64,000 nt of DNA, taken from Planctomycetota bacterium. GTDB taxonomy: Bacteria > Planctomycetota > B15-G4 > SIAN01. Shown piece after piece: positions 25,620-34,077 of this stretch (position 1 is its first letter; the number at the start of each line of letters is the position of its first letter). The stretch spans positions 1-64,000 of the forward strand of contig JANQQL010000020.1 of assembly GCA_028289345.1 (NCBI GenBank), given 5' to 3'. Under the pieces are notes generated by a model. The model had not been told where the DNA came from. It was given only the letters and a program-made list of their open reading frames with translations, and searched no databases. The translations under genes and the position numbers were made by a program.

Positions 25620-26388
25620 CTGCCACCAACCCCAGGTAGCCGAATGCATTCACAGTCTGGGCCACGCCGTTGATGATGGGCAGGAGCTCTTCGGCGAAGT
25701 AGCCCTTGCCGGTGCGTCGCACGAACAGCAGGTCGTTGGCTTCGACGGGAATCATGCCGTGGACATCCGGAATCGCGGCGTTGAAGGACTGCACCACGAG
25801 TTCCCCTTGCTGCAAACGAAGCAGGAGGATCTCCTCTCGGTCTCCCCCGGTTTGGAAACGCCCCCCGAAGGTCAATGCTTGCAGCGCCGTGAGCGGCCGG
25901 TCCATCACGTAGGCCCCGGGCTTTTCCACTTGCCCCAGGAGGTAAAAGCGACGAGCTCCAAACTCGACGATCGACACGGTGACGTCCGGGTCCACCAGAT
26001 ACTCGCGGTAGCGAGTCCCGAGATCCTTACGCACCGCGTCCAGGGTCTTTCCACGGACGTCGACCGCACCCAGAAGTGGCAGGTGCAACAATCCGTCAGG
26101 ATCGACGCGAATTCCCGCTGTCCCGGTGGAGATGTCCTCCTGCTCGAGGACCTTGACCCGAACCAGATCATGGGGACCGAGGCGGAACTCGGCATTCATG
26201 TCTTCGAAAGAAGCCACGGCGTCGAACGCTGCGGCCACCGGAGGCGGATCGGTCGGCGGACCGCTGTGGCAGCTCACCTGGAGCATCGGGGAGAGAACCA
26301 GCAATCCGCGGCAAGCCGCGAACAGCCGGGCTCGGGGCCGGATGGTCCGCTCGGCCGGACCACGCCCCGCGCGGTCATGGTTTCCCAT
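25603..26388 (-). CDS. polysaccharide export protein (Wza-like)
   Basis: 261 residues, ATG preceded by AAGGGGAG. An N-terminal export signal ends near LQVSC-HSG, where Cys40 could be a lipidation site, although the residue at -3 (Gln) is atypical. FRLGPHDLVRVKVLEQED begins the poly-export (PES) domain. SLBB-like segments follow: RFYLLGQVEKPGAYVMDRPLTALQAL and PVEANDLLFVRR. Wza-family proteins form the outer-membrane exit channel for capsule or exopolysaccharide. First gene of the minus-strand block. Its leader carries the motif shared with the sugar transferase leader. No Wzc tyrosine kinase is adjacent. Confidence 0.9.
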   Translation of the reverse strand: MGNHDRAGRGPAERTIRPRARLFAACRGLLVLSPMLQVSCHSGPPTDPPPVAAAFDAVASFEDMNAEFRLGPHDLVRVKVLEQEDISTGTAGIRVDPDGLLHLPLLGAVDVRGKTLDAVRKDLGTRYREYLVDPDVTVSIVEFGARRFYLLGQVEKPGAYVMDRPLTALQALTFGGRFQTGGDREEILLLRLQQGELVVQSFNAAIPDVHGMIPVEANDLLFVRRTGKGYFAEELLPIINGVAQTVNAFGYLGLVADALND

Positions 26389-26633
26389 TGCTCTCCCCTT
26401 ACGTTCCTACGGGTTGTCCCTGATTTCCGTATCGGTTCGGGTTGGGACAGGCCTTGAGCCGGGGACGGCCGAGCAGGCCGTTGAAAAGGGCCTCGGATGG
26501 CGGTTCCAGAGCTTTTCGTTTCCGCCGAGGACTCGAACCGCCGGAAAATGGGTGGATTCGTCGCGGATTCGAGGGCGAAGCCGGAGGGGCAAAGGTTCGA
26601 TCGGGCGCGCCGAAAGACATCGTCAACGCCCTG
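26389..26633 (-). promoter_or_regulatory. leader region of the wza block
   Basis: 245 bp between wza and the upstream methyltransferase. Holds copy 2 of the bipartite motif (26593-26568) and a hairpin in which CCTCGG (26491-26496) pairs with CCGAGG (26525-26530), with a short inner stem. A 75-codon minus-strand frame ends 10 nt before the wza ATG. Its peptide segment D-x-x-FAPP-x3-SN is also found in the frame ending before the sugar transferase. Promoter boxes are not obvious. Confidence 0.4.
26568..26593 (-). promoter_or_regulatory. bipartite motif, copy 2 (wza leader)
   Basis: Minus strand TTTGCCCCTCCGG, 7 nt, CTCGAA, identical in both halves and spacing to 11203-11178. Lies about 180 nt before the wza start. 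Confidence 0.45.
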
Positions 26634-27284
26634 CTAGATCCCGGATCGCGGCTCCACCGGCTTCTGAGCCGCGCAGACGACAGACTTCCAGAGCCACGGA
26701 ACTCTTCCCGCGTGGCGAATGCTCAACCCCTCGAACCCGTGATTGCGGAGGAGTCGGCCGAGAGTCCGGTCGGAGAAGAACTTGATGTGGCCCCCGTCCC
26801 AGTCGACGGTGAAATGCCGATCCCAGGCGCCACAGAGACTCAATGCCAAGTTTTTCCAGTAGCCGTGGTGGGGCGTGGTCACGATCAAGGTTCCCCCGGG
26901 ACGAAGCACGCGGAACGCGTTTTCGACCAGGGAGGCCGGTCGATAGAGGTGTTCGAGAACCTCGGTGGCGACCACCACGTCCACCTCGCGAACCACCGCA
27001 GCCAGGTCCTCTTCCAGGCGCCGGCAGTGAAACTGCACCGCGGGGTAGGTTTGACGAGCGATCTCGACTCCGTCAGGGCACCCATCGATGCCAACGACCT
27101 CATGTCCCTTTTTCGCCAGGAAACCAGCCAAGGCACCATTCCCACAGCCGAGGTCGAGGATTCGCTGGCCAGCCGTGCCCGGAATCAATGGAAGGATTGC
27201 GGGCAGGAGGTATTGGAATGCCTCGGTCGGCTGCGCGGACCGCCATCCATAGGACATCGAAGGAGCTTGAGGTTCGGCTTGCAT
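26634..27284 (-). CDS. class I SAM-dependent methyltransferase
   Basis: About 216 residues from the ATG at 27284. The frame is open to a GTG at 27374, and no candidate start has a good ribosome binding site, so the 5' end is uncertain. Motifs: RILDLGCGNGALAGFLA (SAM motif I), VVGIDGCPDGVEIA (II), VDVVVATEVLEHL (IV) and LRPGGTLIVTTPHHGYWKNL (V/VI), typical of UbiG/Methyltransf_11-like enzymes. The position at the edge of the glycan cluster suggests sugar or lipid methylation. Divergent from the subtilisin gene. Confidence 0.85.
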   Translation of the reverse strand: MQAEPQAPSMSYGWRSAQPTEAFQYLLPAILPLIPGTAGQRILDLGCGNGALAGFLAKKGHEVVGIDGCPDGVEIARQTYPAVQFHCRRLEEDLAAVVREVDVVVATEVLEHLYRPASLVENAFRVLRPGGTLIVTTPHHGYWKNLALSLCGAWDRHFTVDWDGGHIKFFSDRTLGRLLRNHGFEGLSIRHAGRVPWLWKSVVCAAQKPVEPRSGI

Positions 27285-27586
27285 TGGGCTGGTTGCATCG
27301 GTTGCCCACACCCTTGACCTTGAATATCCCACCATTGGCGAGAGCGACGGCCCCCGGATCGGCCCGAAGCTCACCGACTTTTCACTGAGAAATGATGCAC
27401 CCCGAGGGAGTCAGGATGGGGGCCCGTTTTCTGATCGGGTACTGTTCCGAGCTCCGATCGGCCCTGATCCTTGGGCCTTCAGAGCGAATCGATCGATATC
27501 CGCACACAAAGAGACTTCTGCCGGAAAGCGCCCCTCGGCGAGCCGTGGCCTTGCGGGCATTCTTCCGCGCGTTACATGAGTCCGAG

Positions 27587-30451
27587 ATGAAACGACTCCC
27601 GCCACTCCAGACCGGGGCACCCCTCCGGACGTGGTTCCTGCTCGGTGTGCTCTTCGGGAGTGCGCCGCTGGCGTCTGCCCGATCGTCGGACCTCCCCGAT
27701 TGCCACTACTTCTATGGCGGAGAAAAGCGCCCCCTTCGCTTGCACCTCGACCAAGTGATGGTTCAAACGAGAGGAGCCGCGGAAGACGCCCGAGACGTTC
27801 TCCACAGAACGGTGGATTGCACAGCCATCCACCCCAGCGCTGTTCCGAACTGGTGCCAGGTCGAATTGTCCGCCACGGCGGAAAACCCCGGGCAACTGCA
27901 GACCACGATGCAACGCGCCATCGCGCCGGAACAAGTCGACTTCGCCTCTCCCGTATTCCTGGGTGACCTCGGCCACTCGTTTCACCTCGCCCCCGAGATC
28001 TTGATCCGGCTGGCCCCGGGAGCTTCTTCGGATTGGCTGGATGGATTGCCGTCGGTGCACTCCGTGGTGGCGGACGCCCCCCTTCCCGGTGTGTATCGAT
28101 TGAAGGGCGCTTGGAGTGACGGGTTCGAAGTGCTGGCGCTCTCCAACAAGCTGAACATGGATTCGCGGGTGCTCTGGGCGGAGCCGGAAGTCTTCACTCG
28201 CGGACGTGGCTCGGGGGATCCCAACGATCCAGGTTTCACTGACCTGTGGGGGTTGAAGAACACCGGGCAGTTCAGCGGCGTTCCGGACATGGACATGGAT
28301 GTCGATGCCGCCTGGTCGATCACCTCTGGGTCTCCCACGGTCTCCGTCTTGGTCCTCGACGTGGGCGTCCAGCTGAATCACCCCGATCTCACGGTCCTGG
28401 CCGGCGTCGACTTCACCACCGACGCCGGAAACGGAGGACCGGTGAACAATTGCGACGACCACGGAACCGCGGTCGCCGGGTGCATTGCGGCCACCCGCGA
28501 CAACGGCGTGGGCACGGTCGGCGTGGCTCCCGGCTGTTCCGTGCTTTCTGCTCGAGTGTTCATTTCGACGGCGGCCTGCAACGGCGCCTGGACCACTTCC
28601 TCCTCTTGGACGGCCAACGGGCTCTCGTGGGGGTTGGCCCAAGGAGCGCGGGTCAGCGTCAACAGCAACGAGTACGGGTTTCAGTCCAACCTGATCGATG
28701 ATGCCTACGCGACCACTCGATCCGCGGGAATGGTTCACTTCGTGTCCTCGGGGAACTCCGGAGCCTTCGTGGCCTATCCGGCCACTCTGGCAGACGTCAA
28801 CGCGGTGGGCTCGGTGGACTCGAACGGCAACCGTTCTTCGTTCAGCAACTTTGGTCCCGAGCTCGACTTCGTGGCGCCGGGGCGCACGATCTACACCACC
28901 GACCGCACAGGCTCCGACGGATTCGATGCATCCGACTATGTGTTCGCCCTGGGAACGTCGTTCGCCGCTCCCTATGCAGCGGCCACCGCGGCTCTTTTGC
29001 TCTCCGCCGACAACACTCTGACCGTGGATCAAATCGAGTCCCTCATGAGACGCACCGCCCGCGATCGCGGAATCACTGGCGACGATCTGGAATATGGGGC
29101 CGGCATCATCAATCCATGGGCGGCGCTGCAGCAAACTTTGGAAGTACCGCGCCTGCGTCCCAACATCCAAGGTGCCTTCGACGATGCCATCGATGGCGAC
29201 CGAATCCTGGTCGGCCCGGGAACGTACCCAGAAAACCTCAGTTTCCTTGGCAAACAGATTCGCTTGGTCGCCGACGCCGGGCCCCTGCAAACGGTCTTGG
29301 ATGGAATCACGGGTCCGGTGATCCGCATGAGCGGGGTCCCGAGCGGCGCCACGATCGAAGGCTTCACCATCACCGGTGGCTCCGCCAACGACGGCGGCGG
29401 CATCTTCTTGATCGGGTCGTCTCCTTTGATCAGAGATTGCGTCCTGGGCAGCAACTCGGCAGGAGGGGAAGGTGGAGGTCTGTACTGCCGGAACGGCTCT
29501 CCGACAATCCAGGACTGCTACTTCTTGGAGAACGACGCCGCCCAGGGAGGAGGCGTGTTTGTGGAGAGCACCAACGCGACTCTGCAACGGCCGATCATCG
29601 AGCGCTGCTCGTTTCGCAAGAACACGGCGGTCGGCAACGGGGGCGCGGTGGCTTGTGCTGGAGAGGTCGAACTCTCCATCTCAAACTCCGAGTTCTTCCG
29701 CAACGACTCCGGGACCACCGGGGGAGCGGTGAACTGGCTGAGCGGCGGCTCCGTCGAGATCATCCACTCGACTCTCGTTCGCAACCGAGGAACCCTTGGA
29801 GGTGGCGCGCTCGCGGGGACCGAACCCGCGCAAGTCTCCCACTGCATTCTTTGGGAAAACCGGCCCGACCAGATCCTCAACAGCGGAGGCGACATCCACG
29901 GAGTCGAATACTCGGACATCCAGCAGCCCTGGTCCGGCCACAACAATCAGAACGTCGATCCGCGGTTCGTGGACATCCTGGGCGGAGACCTGCGTCTGCA
30001 AAGCGACTCGCCCTGCATCGACGTGGGACAGCCATCCTTGCGACCCATGGGATCCGACCTCACCGGCAACCTTCGGGTGCTGGATGGAGATCTGGACGAG
30101 ACGGTTCGACTCGACCTCGGTGCCCACGAGTACACCAACATCCGCATGTTTGTCGAAGGAACTCCTCGTCCTGGGGAATTGCTGCGGATCGGCTCCACGG
30201 GCAATCCCACCCTGCGGGCCTACTTGATGGCCAGCCTCGAGCCCTCGGAAGTGTTCATTCCCCCACTGGGCTACCTGGCCTTCGACCCCCTGCAACCGTT
30301 TGGGTTCCTGCCATGGAAGTTCGTGGGTTATGAGTCGGTGGCGCTGGTGCCCCCAATCGACCCCGGCCTGGTCTACGTCCTGCAGATGGCCGGCGCGGCG
30401 AACGGTCGCGGCAACTTCTCGAACGTGGTCCGATTGACCATTGTTCCCTGA
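27587..30451 (+). CDS. secreted subtilisin-family (S8) serine protease with C-terminal beta-helix
   Basis: 954 residues from the ATG at 27587, where a signal peptide begins (MKRLPPL...GSAPLASA). A propeptide-like region covers about 35-210. The S8 catalytic domain covers about 215-510 with Asp in VSVLVLDVGVQLNHPDL, His in DDHGTAVAGCIAA and Ser in ALGTSFAAPYAAATAALLL. From about 530 the sequence becomes right-handed parallel beta-helix repeats (GGGIFLIGSSPLIRDCVLG, SAGGEGGGLYCRNGSPTIQD), then a short beta-rich C-terminal tail. A Ser protease displayed on or released from the surface is likely. The frame is open another 65 codons upstream, but these lack a signal peptide. Confidence 0.9.
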   Translation: MKRLPPLQTGAPLRTWFLLGVLFGSAPLASARSSDLPDCHYFYGGEKRPLRLHLDQVMVQTRGAAEDARDVLHRTVDCTAIHPSAVPNWCQVELSATAENPGQLQTTMQRAIAPEQVDFASPVFLGDLGHSFHLAPEILIRLAPGASSDWLDGLPSVHSVVADAPLPGVYRLKGAWSDGFEVLALSNKLNMDSRVLWAEPEVFTRGRGSGDPNDPGFTDLWGLKNTGQFSGVPDMDMDVDAAWSITSGSPTVSVLVLDVGVQLNHPDLTVLAGVDFTTDAGNGGPVNNCDDHGTAVAGCIAATRDNGVGTVGVAPGCSVLSARVFISTAACNGAWTTSSSWTANGLSWGLAQGARVSVNSNEYGFQSNLIDDAYATTRSAGMVHFVSSGNSGAFVAYPATLADVNAVGSVDSNGNRSSFSNFGPELDFVAPGRTIYTTDRTGSDGFDASDYVFALGTSFAAPYAAATAALLLSADNTLTVDQIESLMRRTARDRGITGDDLEYGAGIINPWAALQQTLEVPRLRPNIQGAFDDAIDGDRILVGPGTYPENLSFLGKQIRLVADAGPLQTVLDGITGPVIRMSGVPSGATIEGFTITGGSANDGGGIFLIGSSPLIRDCVLGSNSAGGEGGGLYCRNGSPTIQDCYFLENDAAQGGGVFVESTNATLQRPIIERCSFRKNTAVGNGGAVACAGEVELSISNSEFFRNDSGTTGGAVNWLSGGSVEIIHSTLVRNRGTLGGGALAGTEPAQVSHCILWENRPDQILNSGGDIHGVEYSDIQQPWSGHNNQNVDPRFVDILGGDLRLQSDSPCIDVGQPSLRPMGSDLTGNLRVLDGDLDETVRLDLGAHEYTNIRMFVEGTPRPGELLRIGSTGNPTLRAYLMASLEPSEVFIPPLGYLAFDPLQPFGFLPWKFVGYESVALVPPIDPGLVYVLQMAGAANGRGNFSNVVRLTIVP

Positions 30452-30646
30452 GGTCGCGTCGAGGCCGTCGAATTCGCCTTATGATGCGCGGCGTGGGACG
30501 AGCCCGCCCAATCGCTGAAAACGGCGTGCGACTTGCGGTGGGCGCGACGGGGAATCGGATCACGGGTGCGTGGGCGTCGTTTCCCCCACTCGAAACCGGA
30601 CGCCGGGACTTTTCGTCCTACCGCTCAGCGGAGGGGCTCCTCGATC

Positions 30647-32164
30647 GTGCCAACCAAACAACAGTTCTCTCACCCCGTCCTCTGCAGCCTCCTGGTTGTT
30701 CTGGGGCTGGGCAGTTCCGGATGCAGTGACCGCGGCGCCGCCGACGATCGTCCCCCGGTGCTGGTGATCGCAGTGGACGGCATGGAGTGGCACCTGCTGA
30801 ACCAGTTTCTCTTGGAGGGCAAGCTGCCCAACATCCACAAGCTGACTCGTGGCGGCATCTTTGGCACCCTGAAAACGGTCGTTCCGACCTACTCGCCGCG
30901 CATCTGGACCACCGTTGCCACCGGGAAGTTCGCGGACGATCACGGCATTCCCGAGTTTTCCTACCGGGACCGGAGCGGCTCGGTAAGGCTCTACACCAGC
31001 GGCCACCGGCGCAGCAAAGCGCTGTGGAACATTCTGAGCGACTACGACCGAACCGTTCACTGCATTGGTTGGTGGTGCACCTATCCCGCCGAAGAAATCC
31101 AAGGAGTCATGGTCGCCCAAACCAGCACCCGCAATCAGGTGGACACCCGCTACGGACGCAATGTTTGGAAAGGAGGAGTGCTGGAAGACATTCCCCACCA
31201 GGTCCACCCTCCGGAGTTTGAGCCGGTCGTGCTCGACATCGCGGCCGAGACCAATGCCCGGCTGGATCAGTCGATCAAGGAGATCTTTGGGGAACCAACC
31301 CACGAACTCAGCAACTTGTCGAAGACGTTGTGGGAGAACACGCGCTGGGCGATTTCTTCGGACAACACCTACCTGAGCGTCACCGACCGCGTGCTCAAGG
31401 ACGATCCGAACTTCGACTTGGCGATGGTGTACTTCGGCACCGTCGATGTGGTGTCCCACCGCTTCTTCCGCTACTTGCTGCCGGACTTGTACAAGCACCC
31501 CCCGACGCCGGAAGAGATTCGTGACTTCGGTACGACCATCGAATCGGCCTACATTTGGGTCGACGATGCGGTCGGAAAACTCCGCCGCTGGGTCCCCGAT
31601 GCCACGGTCATCCTGCTTTCCGACCACGGCTTTGGTCCGGTCAATCTGGAAGGGGAGTTCGATCCAGACAATCCTCCCAAAGTGATCAACTCCGGCGACC
31701 ACCAAGAAGGGCCGCCCGGAGTCTTCCTTGCCTGGGGCCCCAATATTCGCCAGGGAGATCTCCGCATCGACCTGGATCTTCGAACCCCCGTCGAAGAATT
31801 CCCGGAACTCGGCGAAGTGAGCGACGTCGCTCCCACCCTTCTCATGCTCCAAGGCATTCCCGTGGGCAAGGACATGGCCGGCAAACCCATGACCCACTTG
31901 TTCACCGAGGAATTCCTGCGTGAGACTTCGAAGAAGAAAGTGAAGTCTCACGAAGACGAAGAGTGGAAGTTCGCCCGCGCCAAACTACGGCGCGAAGCCG
32001 AGAACCTCGAGAAACAGCTGGAGGTCGGCGGCTTCGACGAAGAAGAGTACCTGGAGGAACTGCGGGCGCTGGGTTACGCCGTGGACGAGGTCGATTCCCT
32101 CGAGGAGAACCTCGGTGGTTCGGCCCCGTGGAAAACCGTCGACGAGGATTCCGGGAGTCGCTGA
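30647..32164 (+). CDS. alkaline-phosphatase-superfamily phosphodiesterase / nucleotide pyrophosphatase lipoprotein
   Basis: 505 residues from the GTG at 30647 (GGAGGGG upstream). The N-terminus VPTKQQFSHPVLCSLLVVLGLGSSGC ends in a lipobox-like Cys. Catalytic elements of the type I phosphodiesterase family: VLVIAVDGMEWHLL (metal Asp), TYSPRIWTTVATGK (Thr nucleophile region), VYFGTVDVVSHRFF (Asp/His), VILLSDHGFGP (DH) and NSGDHQEGPPGVFLAWGP (His). The C-terminal 60 residues are a charged coiled coil. Likely faces the periplasm and cleaves phosphodiesters or pyrophosphates. First gene of an operon with a kinase, a NUDIX protein and an AlaX-like protein. Confidence 0.88.
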   Translation: MPTKQQFSHPVLCSLLVVLGLGSSGCSDRGAADDRPPVLVIAVDGMEWHLLNQFLLEGKLPNIHKLTRGGIFGTLKTVVPTYSPRIWTTVATGKFADDHGIPEFSYRDRSGSVRLYTSGHRRSKALWNILSDYDRTVHCIGWWCTYPAEEIQGVMVAQTSTRNQVDTRYGRNVWKGGVLEDIPHQVHPPEFEPVVLDIAAETNARLDQSIKEIFGEPTHELSNLSKTLWENTRWAISSDNTYLSVTDRVLKDDPNFDLAMVYFGTVDVVSHRFFRYLLPDLYKHPPTPEEIRDFGTTIESAYIWVDDAVGKLRRWVPDATVILLSDHGFGPVNLEGEFDPDNPPKVINSGDHQEGPPGVFLAWGPNIRQGDLRIDLDLRTPVEEFPELGEVSDVAPTLLMLQGIPVGKDMAGKPMTHLFTEEFLRETSKKKVKSHEDEEWKFARAKLRREAENLEKQLEVGGFDEEEYLEELRALGYAVDEVDSLEENLGGSAPWKTVDEDSGSR

Positions 32165-32167
32165 ACG

Positions 32168-33280
32168 TTGGCAGTCCAAGACATCGAAGCCATCGGACGA
32201 GCCTTTGGCATTCCCGGGACGCTCGAACACGCCGAAGCCTTCGGCAATGGCCACATTCACGACACGTTTCGTGCCGAGTATCGCGACGGGAATCAGGGCC
32301 GCGTCTATCTGCATCAGCGCCTCAACGAATCGGTGTTTCCCGACCTGGAAACGCTGATGGACAACCTGCGAAGGGTCACGGAGCACCTCGCCCACGCGCG
32401 CCAGCACTCTCCCTCCTCTTCCGACCATCGAAGAACGTTGCAGGTGGTCGTCGCCCCGACAGGACAGCCTCTGGTCCGAGATGCCCAGGGTCGAGGCTGG
32501 CGGACTTACCCTTTCGTCACCAATAGCGCCAGCGAGGATCGCCCTCGAGACGCCGCCCAAGCACGGGATGCGGCGAGAGTTTGCGGCGAGTTCTTCTGTG
32601 CCATGCAGCGCCTGCCTGCTCCCCCGTTGCGCCCCACCATCGAGGGCTTCCACGACACCGAAAAACGCCTGCGATCTCTGCACGAGAGTCTCACCGAGGA
32701 TCCGCACCAGCGGGCCTCTGCGGCTCAACCAGAGATCGAGTTCGTCTCTAGAGTGCAGTCCCTCGCGGCGGAATTTCAAGCGATGGTGCAAGCGGGTGGC
32801 GTCCCCGTTCGACTGACCCACAACGACACCAAGTTCAACAACGTGCTGTTCGACGCCACCACTCGGGAAGCGTTGTGCTTGGTAGACCTGGACACGGTCA
32901 TGGCCGGACACGTGACCTACGACGTCGGAGAACTGGTCCGCACCACCGTCTCCCTAGCCACGGAAGACGACCGGGACGAAGCGAAGAATCGGATTCGCGA
33001 AGACATTCTCGATGCCGTGCTGGACGGCTACTTGGCAGCGGCCGGACCCGAGCTGACCCCGGAGGAGCGCGCCACGTTCGGCCTGGCCGGTCCCCTCATG
33101 GCGTTGGAGAACGGGGTTCGCTTCCTCACGGACTTCTTGCAAGGAGACGTGTACTTCAAGGTCCGGGACGAGCGGCACAACCTCCGGCGCGCGCGTGCCC
33201 AGTTTCAGCTCTACCAGGGGCTCGTCGAGCAGCGGCCCCGACTCGAGCGCCGACTGCGCGAGGCGAGGACCTCTCGTTGA
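32168..33280 (+). CDS. phosphotransferase-family small-molecule kinase (NahK/aminoglycoside-kinase fold)
   Basis: 370 residues from a TTG three bases after the previous stop. The glycine loop AFGNGHIHDTFRAEY resembles N-acetylhexosamine 1-kinases. The catalytic loop is VRLTHNDTKFNNVLFD (HxD...N) and the metal-binding Asp is in LCLVDLDTVMAGHVTYDVGE. Family members phosphorylate sugars, choline or antibiotics; sugar 1-phosphorylation is the closest match. The coupled NUDIX gene downstream and phosphodiesterase upstream suggest handling of a phosphorylated or nucleotide-linked sugar (inference). Confidence 0.85.
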   Translation: MAVQDIEAIGRAFGIPGTLEHAEAFGNGHIHDTFRAEYRDGNQGRVYLHQRLNESVFPDLETLMDNLRRVTEHLAHARQHSPSSSDHRRTLQVVVAPTGQPLVRDAQGRGWRTYPFVTNSASEDRPRDAAQARDAARVCGEFFCAMQRLPAPPLRPTIEGFHDTEKRLRSLHESLTEDPHQRASAAQPEIEFVSRVQSLAAEFQAMVQAGGVPVRLTHNDTKFNNVLFDATTREALCLVDLDTVMAGHVTYDVGELVRTTVSLATEDDRDEAKNRIREDILDAVLDGYLAAAGPELTPEERATFGLAGPLMALENGVRFLTDFLQGDVYFKVRDERHNLRRARAQFQLYQGLVEQRPRLERRLREARTSR

Positions 33281-34077
33281 CCCATCCTCCTTACGAGGTA
33301 CTGGTGGCGCCGAACCGATCCCGCCAAAAATGGAGCGCGTCCCTGGTCGACACCACCCGACCGACCACTCCAGATCTAGAACGAATCATCGACAAGGAGT
33401 GGGAGATTCAAACGCAGCGGGCCGAGGCCGAGCAACGCCCGCTGTTCAACGGCCGTCTGTTCGCCCTACATGACTGGGTGGAGGAGTCGGGCCACGTGCA
33501 CCTGAAACTGCACTCCACCAACTACAAGGATTTCGTCGGTACCAATCTGTTCCACGGAGATCTGTGGGGAAGCGTTCCCCCGGAATCTTTCGCGAACCCG
33601 GTCGGGACTTCGGCTCTGGTGCGAACCAGCGACGGGCTGCTTTGGCTCGGACGGCGCGGAGACCAGGTGTCGTTCCACGCCGGTCACGTTCATACGTTCG
33701 GCGGTATCTTGGAAGAAGAAGACCTGGGGCCTTCCGGCGGCGTCGACCTCGCCGCGGCGATGATTCGGGAACTCCAGGAGGAACTTGGAATCGACGAGCC
33801 GAAAATCGAGGAGTTGATCCCTCTGGGAATGGTGCGCGATCGTCAGATTCACCAACCCGAACTGTTGTTTGAAGCAATCGTCACAATCACGACGGCCGAG
33901 CTGAAACAACTTTGGCAACGCGCCGAGTCTCGAGACGAGCACGAAGAATTGGTTCCCTTGGAAGATCGAGCCGACGCGGTCCAGCAATTCCTGGAGGCCG
34001 TCTCCCCGATTGCTCCGGTGGCGGTGGCGATCCTGGATTTTCACGAAGCGCGGCGTCTTCCGCGAGGAACAGACTGA
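33277..34077 (+). CDS. NUDIX hydrolase domain protein
   Basis: 266 residues from a TTG that overlaps the kinase stop (TTGA). The N-terminal 110 residues are not part of the NUDIX fold. The NUDIX box region reads GGVDLAAAMIRELQEELGI. The core RELxEELGI metal-binding helix is intact, while the usual first Glu of G-x5-E is not in register. It hydrolyses a nucleoside diphosphate linked to another group, by family. It ends by sharing a base with the AlaX-like start (TGATG). The start is inferred from coupling; no ATG is available nearby. Confidence 0.8.
   Translation: MTHPPYEVLVAPNRSRQKWSASLVDTTRPTTPDLERIIDKEWEIQTQRAEAEQRPLFNGRLFALHDWVEESGHVHLKLHSTNYKDFVGTNLFHGDLWGSVPPESFANPVGTSALVRTSDGLLWLGRRGDQVSFHAGHVHTFGGILEEEDLGPSGGVDLAAAMIRELQEELGIDEPKIEELIPLGMVRDRQIHQPELLFEAIVTITTAELKQLWQRAESRDEHEELVPLEDRADAVQQFLEAVSPIAPVAVAILDFHEARRLPRGTD

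Noticed and set aside
27572..29587. 671-codon minus-strand frame
   Set aside because: Antisense to the subtilisin, whose catalytic triad is in the plus frame.
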